Source: Trichomonas vaginalis G3 | Lineage: Eukaryota > Parabasalia > Trichomonadida > Trichomonadidae | Direction: 5' to 3' | Assembly: GCF_026262505.1 (NCBI RefSeq) | Contig: NC_067203.1 | Span: forward strand, 4,712,001 to 4,776,000 | Length of the DNA: 64,000 nt | Shown: positions 47,396-55,964 of the stretch, piece after piece | Numbering within the stretch: position 1 is the first letter of the stretch | How the letters are laid out: the number at the start of each line of letters is the position of its first letter | The notes under the pieces: generated by a model | The model's database searches: none | Seen by the model: only the letters and a program-made list of their open reading frames with translations | What the model was told of the DNA's origin: nothing | Program-made: the position numbers and the translations under genes

Positions 47396-49546
47396 ATGCC
47401 CCCGTATAGAATGGATAGAAGGTCTGCTAGAATAAAAGCAGAGTTAGAAAGATATGGTTGGAAAGTTTCAAAGAAGTTTAAATATAGGAAGGGAAGACCC
47501 ATAAAAGTCTATGACAAACTGGCTGGTCTGACCTATGAAATGGACTTGGAAACAGCACGCGCAAATTATCCAAACAGGTTAGAGAGGTTAGAAGAAGAAC
47601 GTCTTATGGACATGCCTTTCGATGTTAGTGAGCCTCAAGTTGAAGGACACGACGGCTTTGCCAGATTCTACTGGAAACATGACGAACAATTGCATCCTTT
47701 GAGAAGGAAAAAAGGAAAAGGTGAAGACGCACATGCTCCCATGGAAAGAACAAGATATGCATATGAAAAGTATCGTGAAGTTAGAAGTCAAATTACATCT
47801 GGTCGAACCTTTACAGTAAACTTTGACGAAGGAAAGAACAAAGAAGGCTTCATGGGTGTACTTGCTGCCATACAAGACGGAAATAAGAAAGGATACAATC
47901 TCAGACTAACCGTAACAGATTTGGACGGTCACATTTACTATGCACATGGCAATGTCACAACAGCTGCAATGCTTCTTGACGCTTTCAAGACTACAAAGAG
48001 AGAACAAATGGTTGACTCCGACTCAGACATTTTGAATGCAATTGAAGGGATTGCAAGTGTCAAGTTCGAATGGTACCAACCTAACCCTCAAGCAGTCAGA
48101 CAACATGCTGGATACTTCCCGTTCATAAATAAGTCTGACATTGACTTGACAAGGTATGGAATTTACAATTCAATTGAAACAATTGTCAATGAACCTTGTA
48201 TTCTTACATGTCTCAGGAACTCTGGTCTTGTTACAGATGAGAAGATGAAGTATCTTGAGTCATGTGTGAAGACAAGGTACATTCTCAGAGGTCAATTGGC
48301 AAAAATTGCACCGTTGGCAAATGTCAATATCCGAGTCAACATACCTACAGCTAAAGGTTCTTCACATGACGACTATGTTGTTGACAAAGACTTACCATGG
48401 TTGAAGATTGCAATTGTCCACAACCACTTCATGTTGAACGAAAGTCTTACAAACCCATTGTTCGGAAAAGGCAAGTGCAACATTGTCAGAGCTGTAAACA
48501 TTCTTTTCGAGAAAGGTTTGTTGGAACCAATTCCAGATGACAAGCTGACAGAAACTTTTGTACCAAAAGACGAAACAAACTTTTCATTGTTAGCAAGACC
48601 AAAGTTGTTCCAGACAAAGTTATAGCACAAAAGAAGTACACTGTTCCAAAAGGAGTTGGATTGTTCGGATACCAACCTGAACCAGAAGAACTTCCAATGA
48701 GGTTGCAAGAACTTCAAGATGCTATAAACAAACTTCCATTGAGACATCCAATTGACGTCAAATTGTATTGGAGAGCATCGGAGTTAGGTCAGAAGGTTTT
48801 ATATGAAACAGGTTGCTTCGACGATGTTTATGAGATAGCAGGCGAAGTTTCTCAGAAGATAAGAGACTCACTTGAATTTCCACGAACTGGACCCATTGGT
48901 TGCGACAAGTTCGACTCAAACGAAAAGATATACTATGTCGACCTTAACGCTGCATACATGAGGTTCGTCCAATATATCCGACTGGAATTCCAAACGAAGA
49001 CGGTGAGTTCCCAGGAAGGAACTATACAGTTGGAAAAGTCATACAACAACTCTATGATATTAGGAAAGCTTCAAACCCCAAACTTGCAATGACACTCAAA
49101 TTGCTTATGAATTCGACATGGGATATTCCATTAAAAAACCTCAAAAGATGAAGAGTAAACACTATGAGAAGGTCGACAACTTTGTTGAAAGGTTCTCCCC
49201 TTTTGTTTTGAAATACGAATTTACTCAAGGTCAAGGTGGCTTAGTAACCACAGTAAAACCTATTGTCGAACATTGGTCTTATCCTCAGTTCGCAAAAGCA
49301 GTCCTTGACAACTACAATGAGTTCTTCTCCGAGGTCAAATCGAAAGTTGTGGTATACTACGAGAACATCGATGCACTCATGACGAACGAAGAAGGATACA
49401 ACAAACTCATTGAAATGGGAATGGTCGGTGAAAAGATGGGCTGTTTTAAGCTAGACAAGGTATTTTCCGAAGTTCATGTTCTCTCCAAGCGTAAGTACTG
49501 GGGTGTTAAAGAAGATGGTGAAATAGTTAAACATTGCATGAAATAA
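47396..49546 (+). pseudogene. Divergent exonuclease-less PolB-like protein, damaged
   Basis: N-terminal Arg/Lys-rich region; domain with LRLTVTDLDGHIYYAHG and VKFEWYQP; FPFINKSDIDLTRYGIY; Cys/His domain (CILTCLRNSG to HNHFMLNES); then, with no exonuclease motifs between, palm-like motifs: motif A-like YYVDLNAAYM, motif B-like LKLLMNSTWGYS and motif C-like YYENIDALM. The first four parts align with the N-terminus of the canonical PolB of B and D. It seems to be a PolB-derived protein specific to the A/C lineage. The leader AACATTTTTTTATTTTTATAAAAATG is of the replication class. About three breaks. Confidence 0.75.
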
Positions 49547-49603
49547 AACATTGCATACCATTTTAAAACATTTTTTAAAACAGTATATTTTTACATATAT
49601 TAA

Positions 49604-50464
49604 ATGTTTCAGGTTGAAAAACAAAGAACAAAAGTAGCAGATACAAAACCGTTAGACTATATCTTTACAAATGCTGGTAGGACTATTTCAGATGAAGAAA
49701 TTTCATCCGGTGCTTACAGGTTTGACTTTCCAATTCGTTGGCTTCAAAGTCCTTCAGATGCAAAGGCAATAGGATTTAGAAGAGTTTTGTTTTCAAATAG
49801 AACGAACGCTTTTATGTTCGCAGTATATTTTCACGGGCAGTATAGAGGTGATGATGGTCTAATAGACAAATTTGATGAAATGAGAATCTTTACAATTCGT
49901 TCAGACGAAAACCTTGAGAAGACTCTAAATGACTTTCAAACTCAAATGAACAAATATTATTGGGAATTGCAAGAAAAATACGACTCTCTACTAAACGGAA
50001 CTTACTATCTGAAACTAGAATATGACAAGATGAACTCCACAGTTTCATTTCAAAGGATTGAAAATAACCCTCCAAGAGATACACAGTTTTTATTTTGGGA
50101 AGTAGACAAACGTTCTTGGGCACAATTTCTTCGGTTACTAAACCAGAACGAACCATTGCCACCAGATGGTCCGTTTAAATTTATACGCCCACCAACAGAT
50201 TTGACAGTTTATAGAAATGTGTTTGACCCTCAAAATGTTATGTGTCATGCAAGTTTCAGTTCAAGCAACAACAGTTTTCTTTGTATTGGTAAGGACTTTT
50301 ATGACTTTGCTTCTAAATTCTACGAACCACCTAGTAACAGTTTCTCTGACTTTCAAGTTTGGTTCACAACAAACGGTGTGCAGCATATTATACCATTGTA
50401 CTATGACTTTTATCTCGAATTGTCTTTCATATATAACTACGGAAAAGTGCTGAAAAAGTATTGA
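49604..50464 (+). CDS. W-family structural-type protein, intact
   Basis: This open 286-residue protein is the best copy of the family here: FPIRWLQSPSDAKAIGFRRVLFS, a helix NLEKTLNDFQTQMNKYYWEL, WAQFLRLLNQNEPLP, FDPQNVMCHASFSSSNNSF and SFSDFQVWFTTNGVQHIIPLYYDFYLELSFIYNY. Alternating strands suggest a beta-sandwich. The leader TTTTTACATATATTAAATG marks it as virion class. Two members in C and two in B imply a family expanded for distinct positions in the virion; this is inference. Confidence 0.65.
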   Translation: MFQVEKQRTKVADTKPLDYIFTNAGRTISDEEISSGAYRFDFPIRWLQSPSDAKAIGFRRVLFSNRTNAFMFAVYFHGQYRGDDGLIDKFDEMRIFTIRSDENLEKTLNDFQTQMNKYYWELQEKYDSLLNGTYYLKLEYDKMNSTVSFQRIENNPPRDTQFLFWEVDKRSWAQFLRLLNQNEPLPPDGPFKFIRPPTDLTVYRNVFDPQNVMCHASFSSSNNSFLCIGKDFYDFASKFYEPPSNSFSDFQVWFTTNGVQHIIPLYYDFYLELSFIYNYGKVLKKY

Positions 50465-50992
50465 AAAATAATGTTTAGGTGAAGAGGTGAGATTTCACCC
50501 GTTTTCTCACCTGTTTTCTCACCCGTTGGATTTTCATGAATTTTGTGCTGAATTCGACAAAAATGAGTTTTTGGTTGAAAAAAGAGGTGGAGCCAAAAGT
50601 GGCTCGACCTCAAAACAAGCATTTTGTGAAGAATATACCAACCCGCGGAAAACAGCGGGTTGCTTTTTATACAAAATTCAACAGGTGAATTTTCATGAAT
50701 TTCCTTAAGATAGAAAAAAATATATTTTAGGCGACCAGGTCACTCGGTCACTCGGTCACTCGGTCAACTAACATCTTTTTGAAAAAGTGTGACAACATGA
50801 CATTTTGACAACAACACAGGAAATAGATTTCATCGTATATTTTTTGTTAAGACTTCATCGTAAATGTTTTGTTGAGACTTCATCGTATATGTTTTGTCGA
50901 GATTTTTATCGTTGTGGTCCGACGGTTAAGCCACAAACGAATGTCCGACGTCCCACCAAAAAATATTTTTTATTTTTATTGTAAGAACAGAA
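50465..50992. repeat. Complex spacer: palindrome array, KilA-N cassette scrap, two word arrays
   Basis: In order: a GGTGAGATTTCACC-centred array (50477-50525); a scrap of KilA-N coding (50565-50681) that joins the B-type centre (AGCCAAAAGTGGCTC hairpin) to the C-type centre (CAACCCGC-GGAAAACA-GCGGGTTG hairpin); CATGAATTTCCTTAAGATAG; three GGTCACTC words (50736-50773); three GACTTCATCGTA units of about 27 bp (50826-50911); then the AAAAAATATTTTTTATTTTT leader. Confidence 0.7.
50565..50681 (+). other. Orphan chimeric KilA-N centre fragment (cassette-like)
   Basis: The first part matches 19318-19385 of KilA-N gene 1 in B, the second part matches 51181-51243 of its C homologue; the change-over falls at GCATTTT. 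It has neither the gene start nor end. It looks like a stored or discarded variant of the hypervariable centre. Confidence 0.65.
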
Positions 50993-51654
50993 ATGTCAGT
51001 CGAAGCAAAAACGTTCACGAACAAATCTAATGGCGAAACATTCACAAAAGGCACTTACAACGGTATTGAAGTCTTACGTAGAGACAAGGATGGTTATATA
51101 AATGCAACAAAGATGTGTCAGCAGTTTAGGAAAGACTTTAGAAGGTTGTTGGAAAATAAGTCCTGGGAAGAGTATTTTGAGGCATTTTGTGAAGAATATA
51201 CCAACCCGCGGAAAACAGCGGGTTGCTTTTTATACAAAATTCATGCAGGAATTCCTGATGAAATCAAACAGGTTAGAGGAATGTATGTAGACCCAAGACT
51301 TGTAAACTATATAGCAATGTGGGCTTCTCCAAAATATTGCATAGCAGTTGGAAAAATTATGGACTCCATAGACAAGAAAGTTCATGAGAAATTAGATGAA
51401 GAAGAACTTGAAGATACAGTAGAGAATGCAAAACCTTTGTTCGAAGAAGAAGTTAGAAAAATGCATGAAAAACAAATAGAACATGAACGTGAGATATGTT
51501 CTGGTTATAGAGACTCGCCATACGAACTAGACCAATGGGAAAAGAAGATTTAAAGAGAGAATTTAGAGAATATGAACTCGCTAAGATAGCATTAGAAGCT
51601 GCAGAAGAGAGGTTAAAAGCTTGGGGTCGTTTTGTACAAAAATATTGTGAGTAA
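50993..51654 (+). pseudogene. KilA-N domain protein (C block, gene 1), damaged
   Basis: The N-terminus (SVEAKTFTNKSNGETFTKGT, GIEVLRRDKDGYINATKM) and C-terminus (DSIDKKVHEKLDEEELEDTV) almost match B gene 1, but the centre (CQQFRKDFRRLLENKSW, YTNPRKTAGCFLYKIHAGIP, GMYVDPRLVNYIAMWASPKY) is unrelated in sequence while still KilA-N-like. The centre has a perfect 8-bp stem hairpin. About one break near the end. Confidence 0.78.
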
Positions 51655-51686
51655 ATGAACCATTTTTTTCGACAAAAATAATGTTT

Positions 51687-51735
51687 AGGTGAAGAGGTGA
51701 GATTTCACCTCTTTTTTCACCTGTTTTTTCACCTC
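51687..51735. repeat. Palindromic word array after C block gene 1
   Basis: AGGTGAAGAGGTGA, centre GATTTCACC, then two CTTTTTTCACC-type words. Same architecture as B's arrays but with GGTGA/TCACC words. Confidence 0.7.
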
Positions 51736-51806
51736 ATGAATTTTCCCGAAATAAAAAATAAAGTTGGTTTTTTTAAAAAAATATTTTTTATTTTTATTGT
51801 AAGAAC

Positions 51807-52721
51807 ATGTTAGCAACAACAGCACCAAACTCGTTAGTCATGAATCCTACGTCAATGTTAGTAGAAATGAAAAGCTTCATTCCTTCTTCATATACTTTCG
51901 AAACAGAAATCCAGAAGATAAAGCAAGAACTGTTAACAAGTAATTTAGACTGTAGTGCGAAAGATGAAGAAAATGAACAGTATCTTTATGAAATGCAGGA
52001 TATTATTGACCATCTACCTAAACTACCTGAAATCCAACAACAAAAGCTCACTATTCCAGAATTCGATGAAATAGAAGTCAAAGCAACTGACTCAGTTGAA
52101 ATTAAGAAGTTCATACGTAAGGTAAACTATGAGTTTCTTGGATTTCATTGCAACCACAAAGTCATGGACAAAGATTGCGACATGTTATATAAGAATGTTT
52201 CTGACATATATAAATCTGGGGAGTTTAAGACCTACGACAACTTTGTTTCATTAGCTGCAAAATGTGTATGGCAGATAAGAGATAAAGACAGAAGGTGTAA
52301 AATATGGAACGAACAAATAAGACCCGCTATGTTCGAGATGAAGAGAGCAATTGACGCCTTAGTTGTTTTAGCAGGTAAGGTTTCAGAATATAACGCAAAA
52401 ATGAATCCGCAATGTTCAAAATGTAAAGCAGCAATAAGGAAATATAACTACTCCGTCAAAGAGATAGAACGTATGCGAAACGACTATGCAGACTTAAAGA
52501 AAGAAGCAGAAAAACCAGCAGAAAATAAAATGGATATGTTAGCATTTCTGAACAAAAACTATCCAACAGCAGAAGATTTCCTTCTATCTGACGTCAAGAA
52601 GAAGTATAAAGAAACTTTCGGTATCGTTAAAACATTCGATGTACTGACAGAAGAAATAGAAGCTACGAAATTGTTTAGGATTTCAAATATACATCATACA
52701 ATTCATGTAAAACGCTTATAA
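51807..52721 (+). CDS. KilA-N-block helical protein (C block, gene 2)
   Basis: This open 304-residue protein starts MLATTAPNSLVMNPTSMLVE. It is highly similar to 19984-20949, including GFHCNHKVMDKDCD, PQCSKCKAAIRKYNY and the C-terminal RISNIHHTIHVKRL. Cys pairs could bind zinc. Leader: AAAAATATTTTTTATTTTTATTG then TAAGAACATG. Function unknown; kept intact, in contrast to its damaged neighbour. Confidence 0.68.
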   Translation: MLATTAPNSLVMNPTSMLVEMKSFIPSSYTFETEIQKIKQELLTSNLDCSAKDEENEQYLYEMQDIIDHLPKLPEIQQQKLTIPEFDEIEVKATDSVEIKKFIRKVNYEFLGFHCNHKVMDKDCDMLYKNVSDIYKSGEFKTYDNFVSLAAKCVWQIRDKDRRCKIWNEQIRPAMFEMKRAIDALVVLAGKVSEYNAKMNPQCSKCKAAIRKYNYSVKEIERMRNDYADLKKEAEKPAENKMDMLAFLNKNYPTAEDFLLSDVKKKYKETFGIVKTFDVLTEEIEATKLFRISNIHHTIHVKRL

Positions 52722-52727
52722 AATAAC

Positions 52728-52764
52728 AGGTGAAAAAAGAGGTGAAATCTCACCTCTTCACCTA
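52728..52764. repeat. Palindromic word array after C block gene 2
   Basis: CAGGTGAAAAAAGAGGTGAAA then TCTCACCTCTTCACC, starting 6 bp after the stop. Inverted relative to the array after gene 1, exactly as in B. Confidence 0.7.
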
Positions 52765-52875
52765 AACATTATTTTTGCTGAAAAAATGACCAAATTTCAT
52801 GAATTTCCTTAAGATAGAAAAAATAAAGTTAGTTTTTTGTAAAATATTTTTTTTATTTTGTATGTAAGAACATAT

Positions 52876-53487
52876 ATGACAAACACTGAGTTTGAAACAG
52901 TTAAAAAGATAGACAATAACACTAAATTGGTTAGAATAGGTGATTTAAACGTAAGATACTCAAAGAAATACAACAAATATTCTTTGTCAGACATTATATC
53001 TCCATCTGGAAAGAAAACACACGACTGGGTTAGAAATGCTTCAACTCAGAAAATTTTGACAAGAAATCCTGAGCTTATGATATCGGTAAGATTCTATGGA
53101 ACTACAGCATATCTTATAGACAAAAGTCTTATACCAATAGTTTTGTTATGGTTAGACCCAGTTGTTGGATATAACTTCATAACATATGGTTTATTCGACT
53201 CAGAACGTTGCAGTGAAGGCTTACTTTACATCGTTCAGAAACCGAAGGACTTCAATACAAAGAGATATAAGATAGGAAGAACATATAATATAACTCAAAG
53301 ATATGACAGTACAGTCAATAGAGTCAAGGTTGTGTTCGTTAACGATATGAGAGCTGCTGAAACAGAACTACTTGAAAAGTTTGAGAAAATGTATGGTGCT
53401 CCCACGAAAGGTAAAGAAACGTTTGAAGTAGATGAGATAGATAAAGCTATAAAATTATTTGACGAAGTTGCTGAAAAATACATGTAA
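52876..53487 (+). CDS. T5orf172/GIY-YIG-like domain protein (C block, gene 3)
   Basis: This open 203-residue protein starts at MTNTEFETVKKIDNNT; the inner ATG matches the conserved leader. The N-terminal half has KilA-N-like KYSLSDIISPSGKKTHDWVRN and the C-terminal half a T5orf172 domain: LLYIVQKPKDFNTKRYKIGR, YNITQRYDS, AAETELLEKFEKMYG, ETFEVDEIDKAI. GIY-YIG superfamily members can cut DNA; T5orf172 proteins of viruses are mostly uncharacterised. Its B homologue is damaged. Confidence 0.75.
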   Translation: MTNTEFETVKKIDNNTKLVRIGDLNVRYSKKYNKYSLSDIISPSGKKTHDWVRNASTQKILTRNPELMISVRFYGTTAYLIDKSLIPIVLLWLDPVVGYNFITYGLFDSERCSEGLLYIVQKPKDFNTKRYKIGRTYNITQRYDSTVNRVKVVFVNDMRAAETELLEKFEKMYGAPTKGKETFEVDEIDKAIKLFDEVAEKYM

Positions 53488-53525
53488 AAATAACGTTTAC
53501 CATGTGAAACGCTTATAAAATAACT

Positions 53526-53574
53526 GAGGTGAGAAAACAGGTGAAAAAAGAGGTGAAATCTCACCTCTTCACCT
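53526..53574. repeat. Palindromic word array after C block gene 3
   Basis: GAGGTGAG, CAGGTGAAAAAAG, AGGTGAAA, then TCTCACCTCTTCACC. The B counterpart has no array at this position. Confidence 0.65.
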
Positions 53575-53589
53575 AAAATATATTTTTAT

Positions 53590-53730
53590 TGAATTCCGTA
53601 TGAAAATCTGAGTAAAATGGCATAAGATTGCTTCCCTCGGAAACCGAGAGAAGAGATTCCGTACGAAAATCGTAAAAAATTGCGAGTAGGTAAGAAATCC
53701 TGGTCGCCAAAACTCTATGAAAATCGTGAA
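53590..53730 (+). other. Orphan fragments of KilA-N gene 4 centre (cassette-like)
   Basis: The spacer holds three scraps containing TATGAAAATC or TACGAAAATC. The largest (53627-53676) corresponds to 22040-22090 of B gene 4, with hairpin CTTCCCTCGG-AAA-CCGAGAGAAG. The C gene that follows carries a different hairpin there, so this is a variant of the B allele stored in C. Confidence 0.6.
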
Positions 53731-53802
53731 TTTCCTTAAGACAGAAAAAATAAAGTTAGTTTTTTATAAAATATTTTTTTTATCCGGAATATAAAGACAG
53801 AT

Positions 53803-54609
53803 ATGTCAACAACCGAGAACACAACAACAGTTATAGTCCATGAAGCTATAAATGAAGAATACGAGTGGGTTCAGTATAACAAACAGTTACGTCTCATTCG
53901 TTCGGTCAAAGACGATATGTACCAAATGCAAAGTATTTTGAATGCTCTTCGTTCTACAAAGCAAGCACGTCATTGGTTTGAAAACCAACAGACAAAAGAA
54001 CTTTTAGAAGAATTTCCTCATATGTTTGCGACCGGTAGAAAACCGCGGGTCGAGATTCCGTACGAAAATCGTCAAAATTTGCCAAATGGTTTGAGAGGAT
54101 ATTATGTTCATAGACTTTTAGTAAATGCTGTTGCAATGTGGGCTTCACCTCGTTACGCTTGTTATATTTTCATGATGTTAGATGAAATTCATAGACAAGA
54201 ACGTGAAGAGCTAGAGAACAAGCTTGAAGCAAAAGACAAAAGCATTCAGAAAAGAATACCACGTTCGGTACCAAAAGGAAAGGAAAAGAACTATAAGTAT
54301 ATGATTTATACTGAAGAGATGGAAAATGAAGAAGACAGAGATATGGTTATGTTGCATTTAGTCAGAAGAAACAACAAAAGCTTTTACGACCTTGCTAAGA
54401 TTTACAAATCTGACAGAAATTGGTTCTATCGCGAAAACTTACCGATTTCAATGACACCGAATGAAGATGTGAAACAAATAGTTCAAGATACGTTACCTCA
54501 AACACACTATGATATTAAAGGTTGTACAATTCTTACATTCAAAGAAGATTTGCCATTGTTAAAGGAAAAAATAACAGAGTATTTTGACAACTTCAAACAA
54601 GTAGGGTAG
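53803..54609 (+). CDS. KilA-N-type protein with C-terminal extension (C block, gene 4)
   Basis: This open 268-residue protein matches 21816-22643 over most of its length. The variable centre is MFATGRKPRVEIPYENRQNL in place of MIASLGKPGEEIPYENRKNL. The coding hairpin is CGACCGG-TAGAAAA-CC-GCGGGTCG-like. The extension has SIQKRIPRSVPKGKEKNYKY and NWFYRENLPISMTPNED. It ends the block and probably acts as a DNA-binding regulator. Confidence 0.7.
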   Translation: MSTTENTTTVIVHEAINEEYEWVQYNKQLRLIRSVKDDMYQMQSILNALRSTKQARHWFENQQTKELLEEFPHMFATGRKPRVEIPYENRQNLPNGLRGYYVHRLLVNAVAMWASPRYACYIFMMLDEIHRQEREELENKLEAKDKSIQKRIPRSVPKGKEKNYKYMIYTEEMENEEDRDMVMLHLVRRNNKSFYDLAKIYKSDRNWFYRENLPISMTPNEDVKQIVQDTLPQTHYDIKGCTILTFKEDLPLLKEKITEYFDNFKQVG

Positions 54610-55052
54610 ATGAACCATTTATTTTTCAAGCTTGACTTCAGATGGCTCAGGTAGCTCTATAAGGTAAATTGTCTCGTCAAATCCTTCCTTCCAACATTCC
54701 GAGTCCTTCCATCCGACATTCCGAGTCCTTCCTTCTTGCATTCCAAGTCCTTCCTTCCTACTGGAAAAAAATTTCCCGACAACTGGAAAAAATTTTCCCG
54801 ACGACAAGAAAAAATTTTTCTGTTGTTCGTCCGTAAACCATTCAAATTTTCGAAAATTGAGAACTTTTTGGTCGAACTTCAGGAAAAATTTTTCCCGACA
54901 ACTGGAAAAAAATTTCCCGACAACTGGAAAAGTTCTTCCTTCCGACAGGACACAAACGGATGACTGACGTACCACCAACCGAGTCCATTCCAAAGCCAGA
55001 AGAACCGACAGCCCCAGCACCACAACAGACTAAGACTCAAACTCTTTATTTT
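54610..55052. repeat. Spacer with CCGAGTCCTTCC and CCCGACAACTGG arrays
   Basis: It is bounded by two copies of TTATTTTTCAAGCTTGACTT (about 54618 and 55044), the second being the end of the ATPase gene. Between them are three CATTCCGAGTCCTTCC-type units (54685-54755) and several CCCGACAACTGGAAAAAATT units (54765-54945). A short plus-strand reading from 54960 (MTDVPPTESIPKPEEPTAPA) may be a gene scrap. The long minus-strand reading here is built from repeats and is not called a gene. Confidence 0.6.
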
Positions 55053-55928
55053 TCAAGCTTGACTTTTTACAATTTGAACTTTGTTCGCGTAGATGTGAAT
55101 TCTGAAAGAAGTATGAGGGTCTTGTATGACTTTGTACTTCTCCCAGAGTTCATGTCTGTCAAACTTACCTGCCATGGACTCTTTCATAAGTTCCATGAAA
55201 TCGTCTTCGGACAATCCAGGGAAAAGTATGATATCAGTAAGTATTCTTTTAACATCCTTACTTAAACTCTTTGCTGTCTGTACACAAATGACAACTGAGA
55301 TGTTAAAGTGTCTGAGCTTCTTAAGAATTCGACACATATCTTGTTCTCTATTCTTTAACAAAGGATGAGAGGCGAAATCATCTAAGATAAGAAGACACCT
55401 ATGAGGGTATGTCTTCCAATCGTAAGATTGCAATTTCTTCGAAATGTATTCTATCTCTTTCTGTTTGTTTCTGAAGTGTTTCTTCTCTAATATTCTCTGC
55501 ATTTCCTCATTTGGGTCTTTAAACCTCGAATTGACATACTCATTTATAGCATTGTACTTCAAAACTCTTCTTTGGTACTTCTTTATCCAATCCAACAACT
55601 CAGAGTCTTTTATACATACTAACTTAGACTTTTTTATAATATCTTTGAACGAATTTACGGTTTGGTCAAATTGACCAGAAGTACTACAAATGACTACTAA
55701 CTCATAGAATGGGTTCTTCTCATCTAGTTCTTGTTGTTGTGCAGCCATTTTAAGATAAGTGAAAGTCTTACCCGACCCAGGTGGTGCAATTAGACCTGTT
55801 ATACCATTCTGAGCAAATAAGAACTTGTCATGTATGGGTTTTATCTGAGCATTTTCCAACTTCCTCTTGTTCTTGTTTAAAACATTCTCAAATTTTTTGT
55901 CAATGTCAGCAAACTTTTTTTCTAACAT
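55053..55928 (-). CDS. A32-like genome-packaging ATPase
   Basis: This open 291-residue FtsK/HerA-type ATPase has Walker A APPGSGKT, Walker B CLLILDDFA, a sensor-like NISVVICVQT, and the DPNEEMQRILEKKHFRNKQK region that matches SEEMERIIDKHHLRQ in B. The start at 55928 (MLEKKFADIDKKFENV) is chosen because upstream in-frame codons overlap the divergent gene at 55965. It would drive DNA packaging into capsids. The B homologue is damaged. Confidence 0.88.
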   Translation of the reverse strand: MLEKKFADIDKKFENVLNKNKRKLENAQIKPIHDKFLFAQNGITGLIAPPGSGKTFTYLKMAAQQQELDEKNPFYELVVICSTSGQFDQTVNSFKDIIKKSKLVCIKDSELLDWIKKYQRRVLKYNAINEYVNSRFKDPNEEMQRILEKKHFRNKQKEIEYISKKLQSYDWKTYPHRCLLILDDFASHPLLKNREQDMCRILKKLRHFNISVVICVQTAKSLSKDVKRILTDIILFPGLSEDDFMELMKESMAGKFDRHELWEKYKVIQDPHTSFRIHIYANKVQIVKSQA

Positions 55929-55964
55929 ATTTTTAGAAAAATTAAAATTTTTATCTTTTAGAAA
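55929..55964. promoter_or_regulatory. 36-bp bidirectional promoter candidate
   Basis: ATTTTTAGAAAAATTAAAATTTTTATCTTTTAGAAA separates the divergent starts of ATPase and the 152-residue gene; TTTTTATCTTTTAGAAAATG on one side and TTTTTCTAAAAATATG on the other. Confidence 0.4.

Noticed and set aside
50905-50945. tRNA-like sequence (GTGGTCCGACGGTTAAGCCACAA)
   Set aside because: No cloverleaf could be drawn: no matching acceptor stem and no T-loop GTTC-type motif at the right distance.
54619-55023. Long minus-strand reading as a gene
   Set aside because: Its content (repeated GKFFPVVGKFFSS and GRTRNVGWKDSE) is a direct translation of short DNA repeats, and it lies in a spacer without a usual leader.
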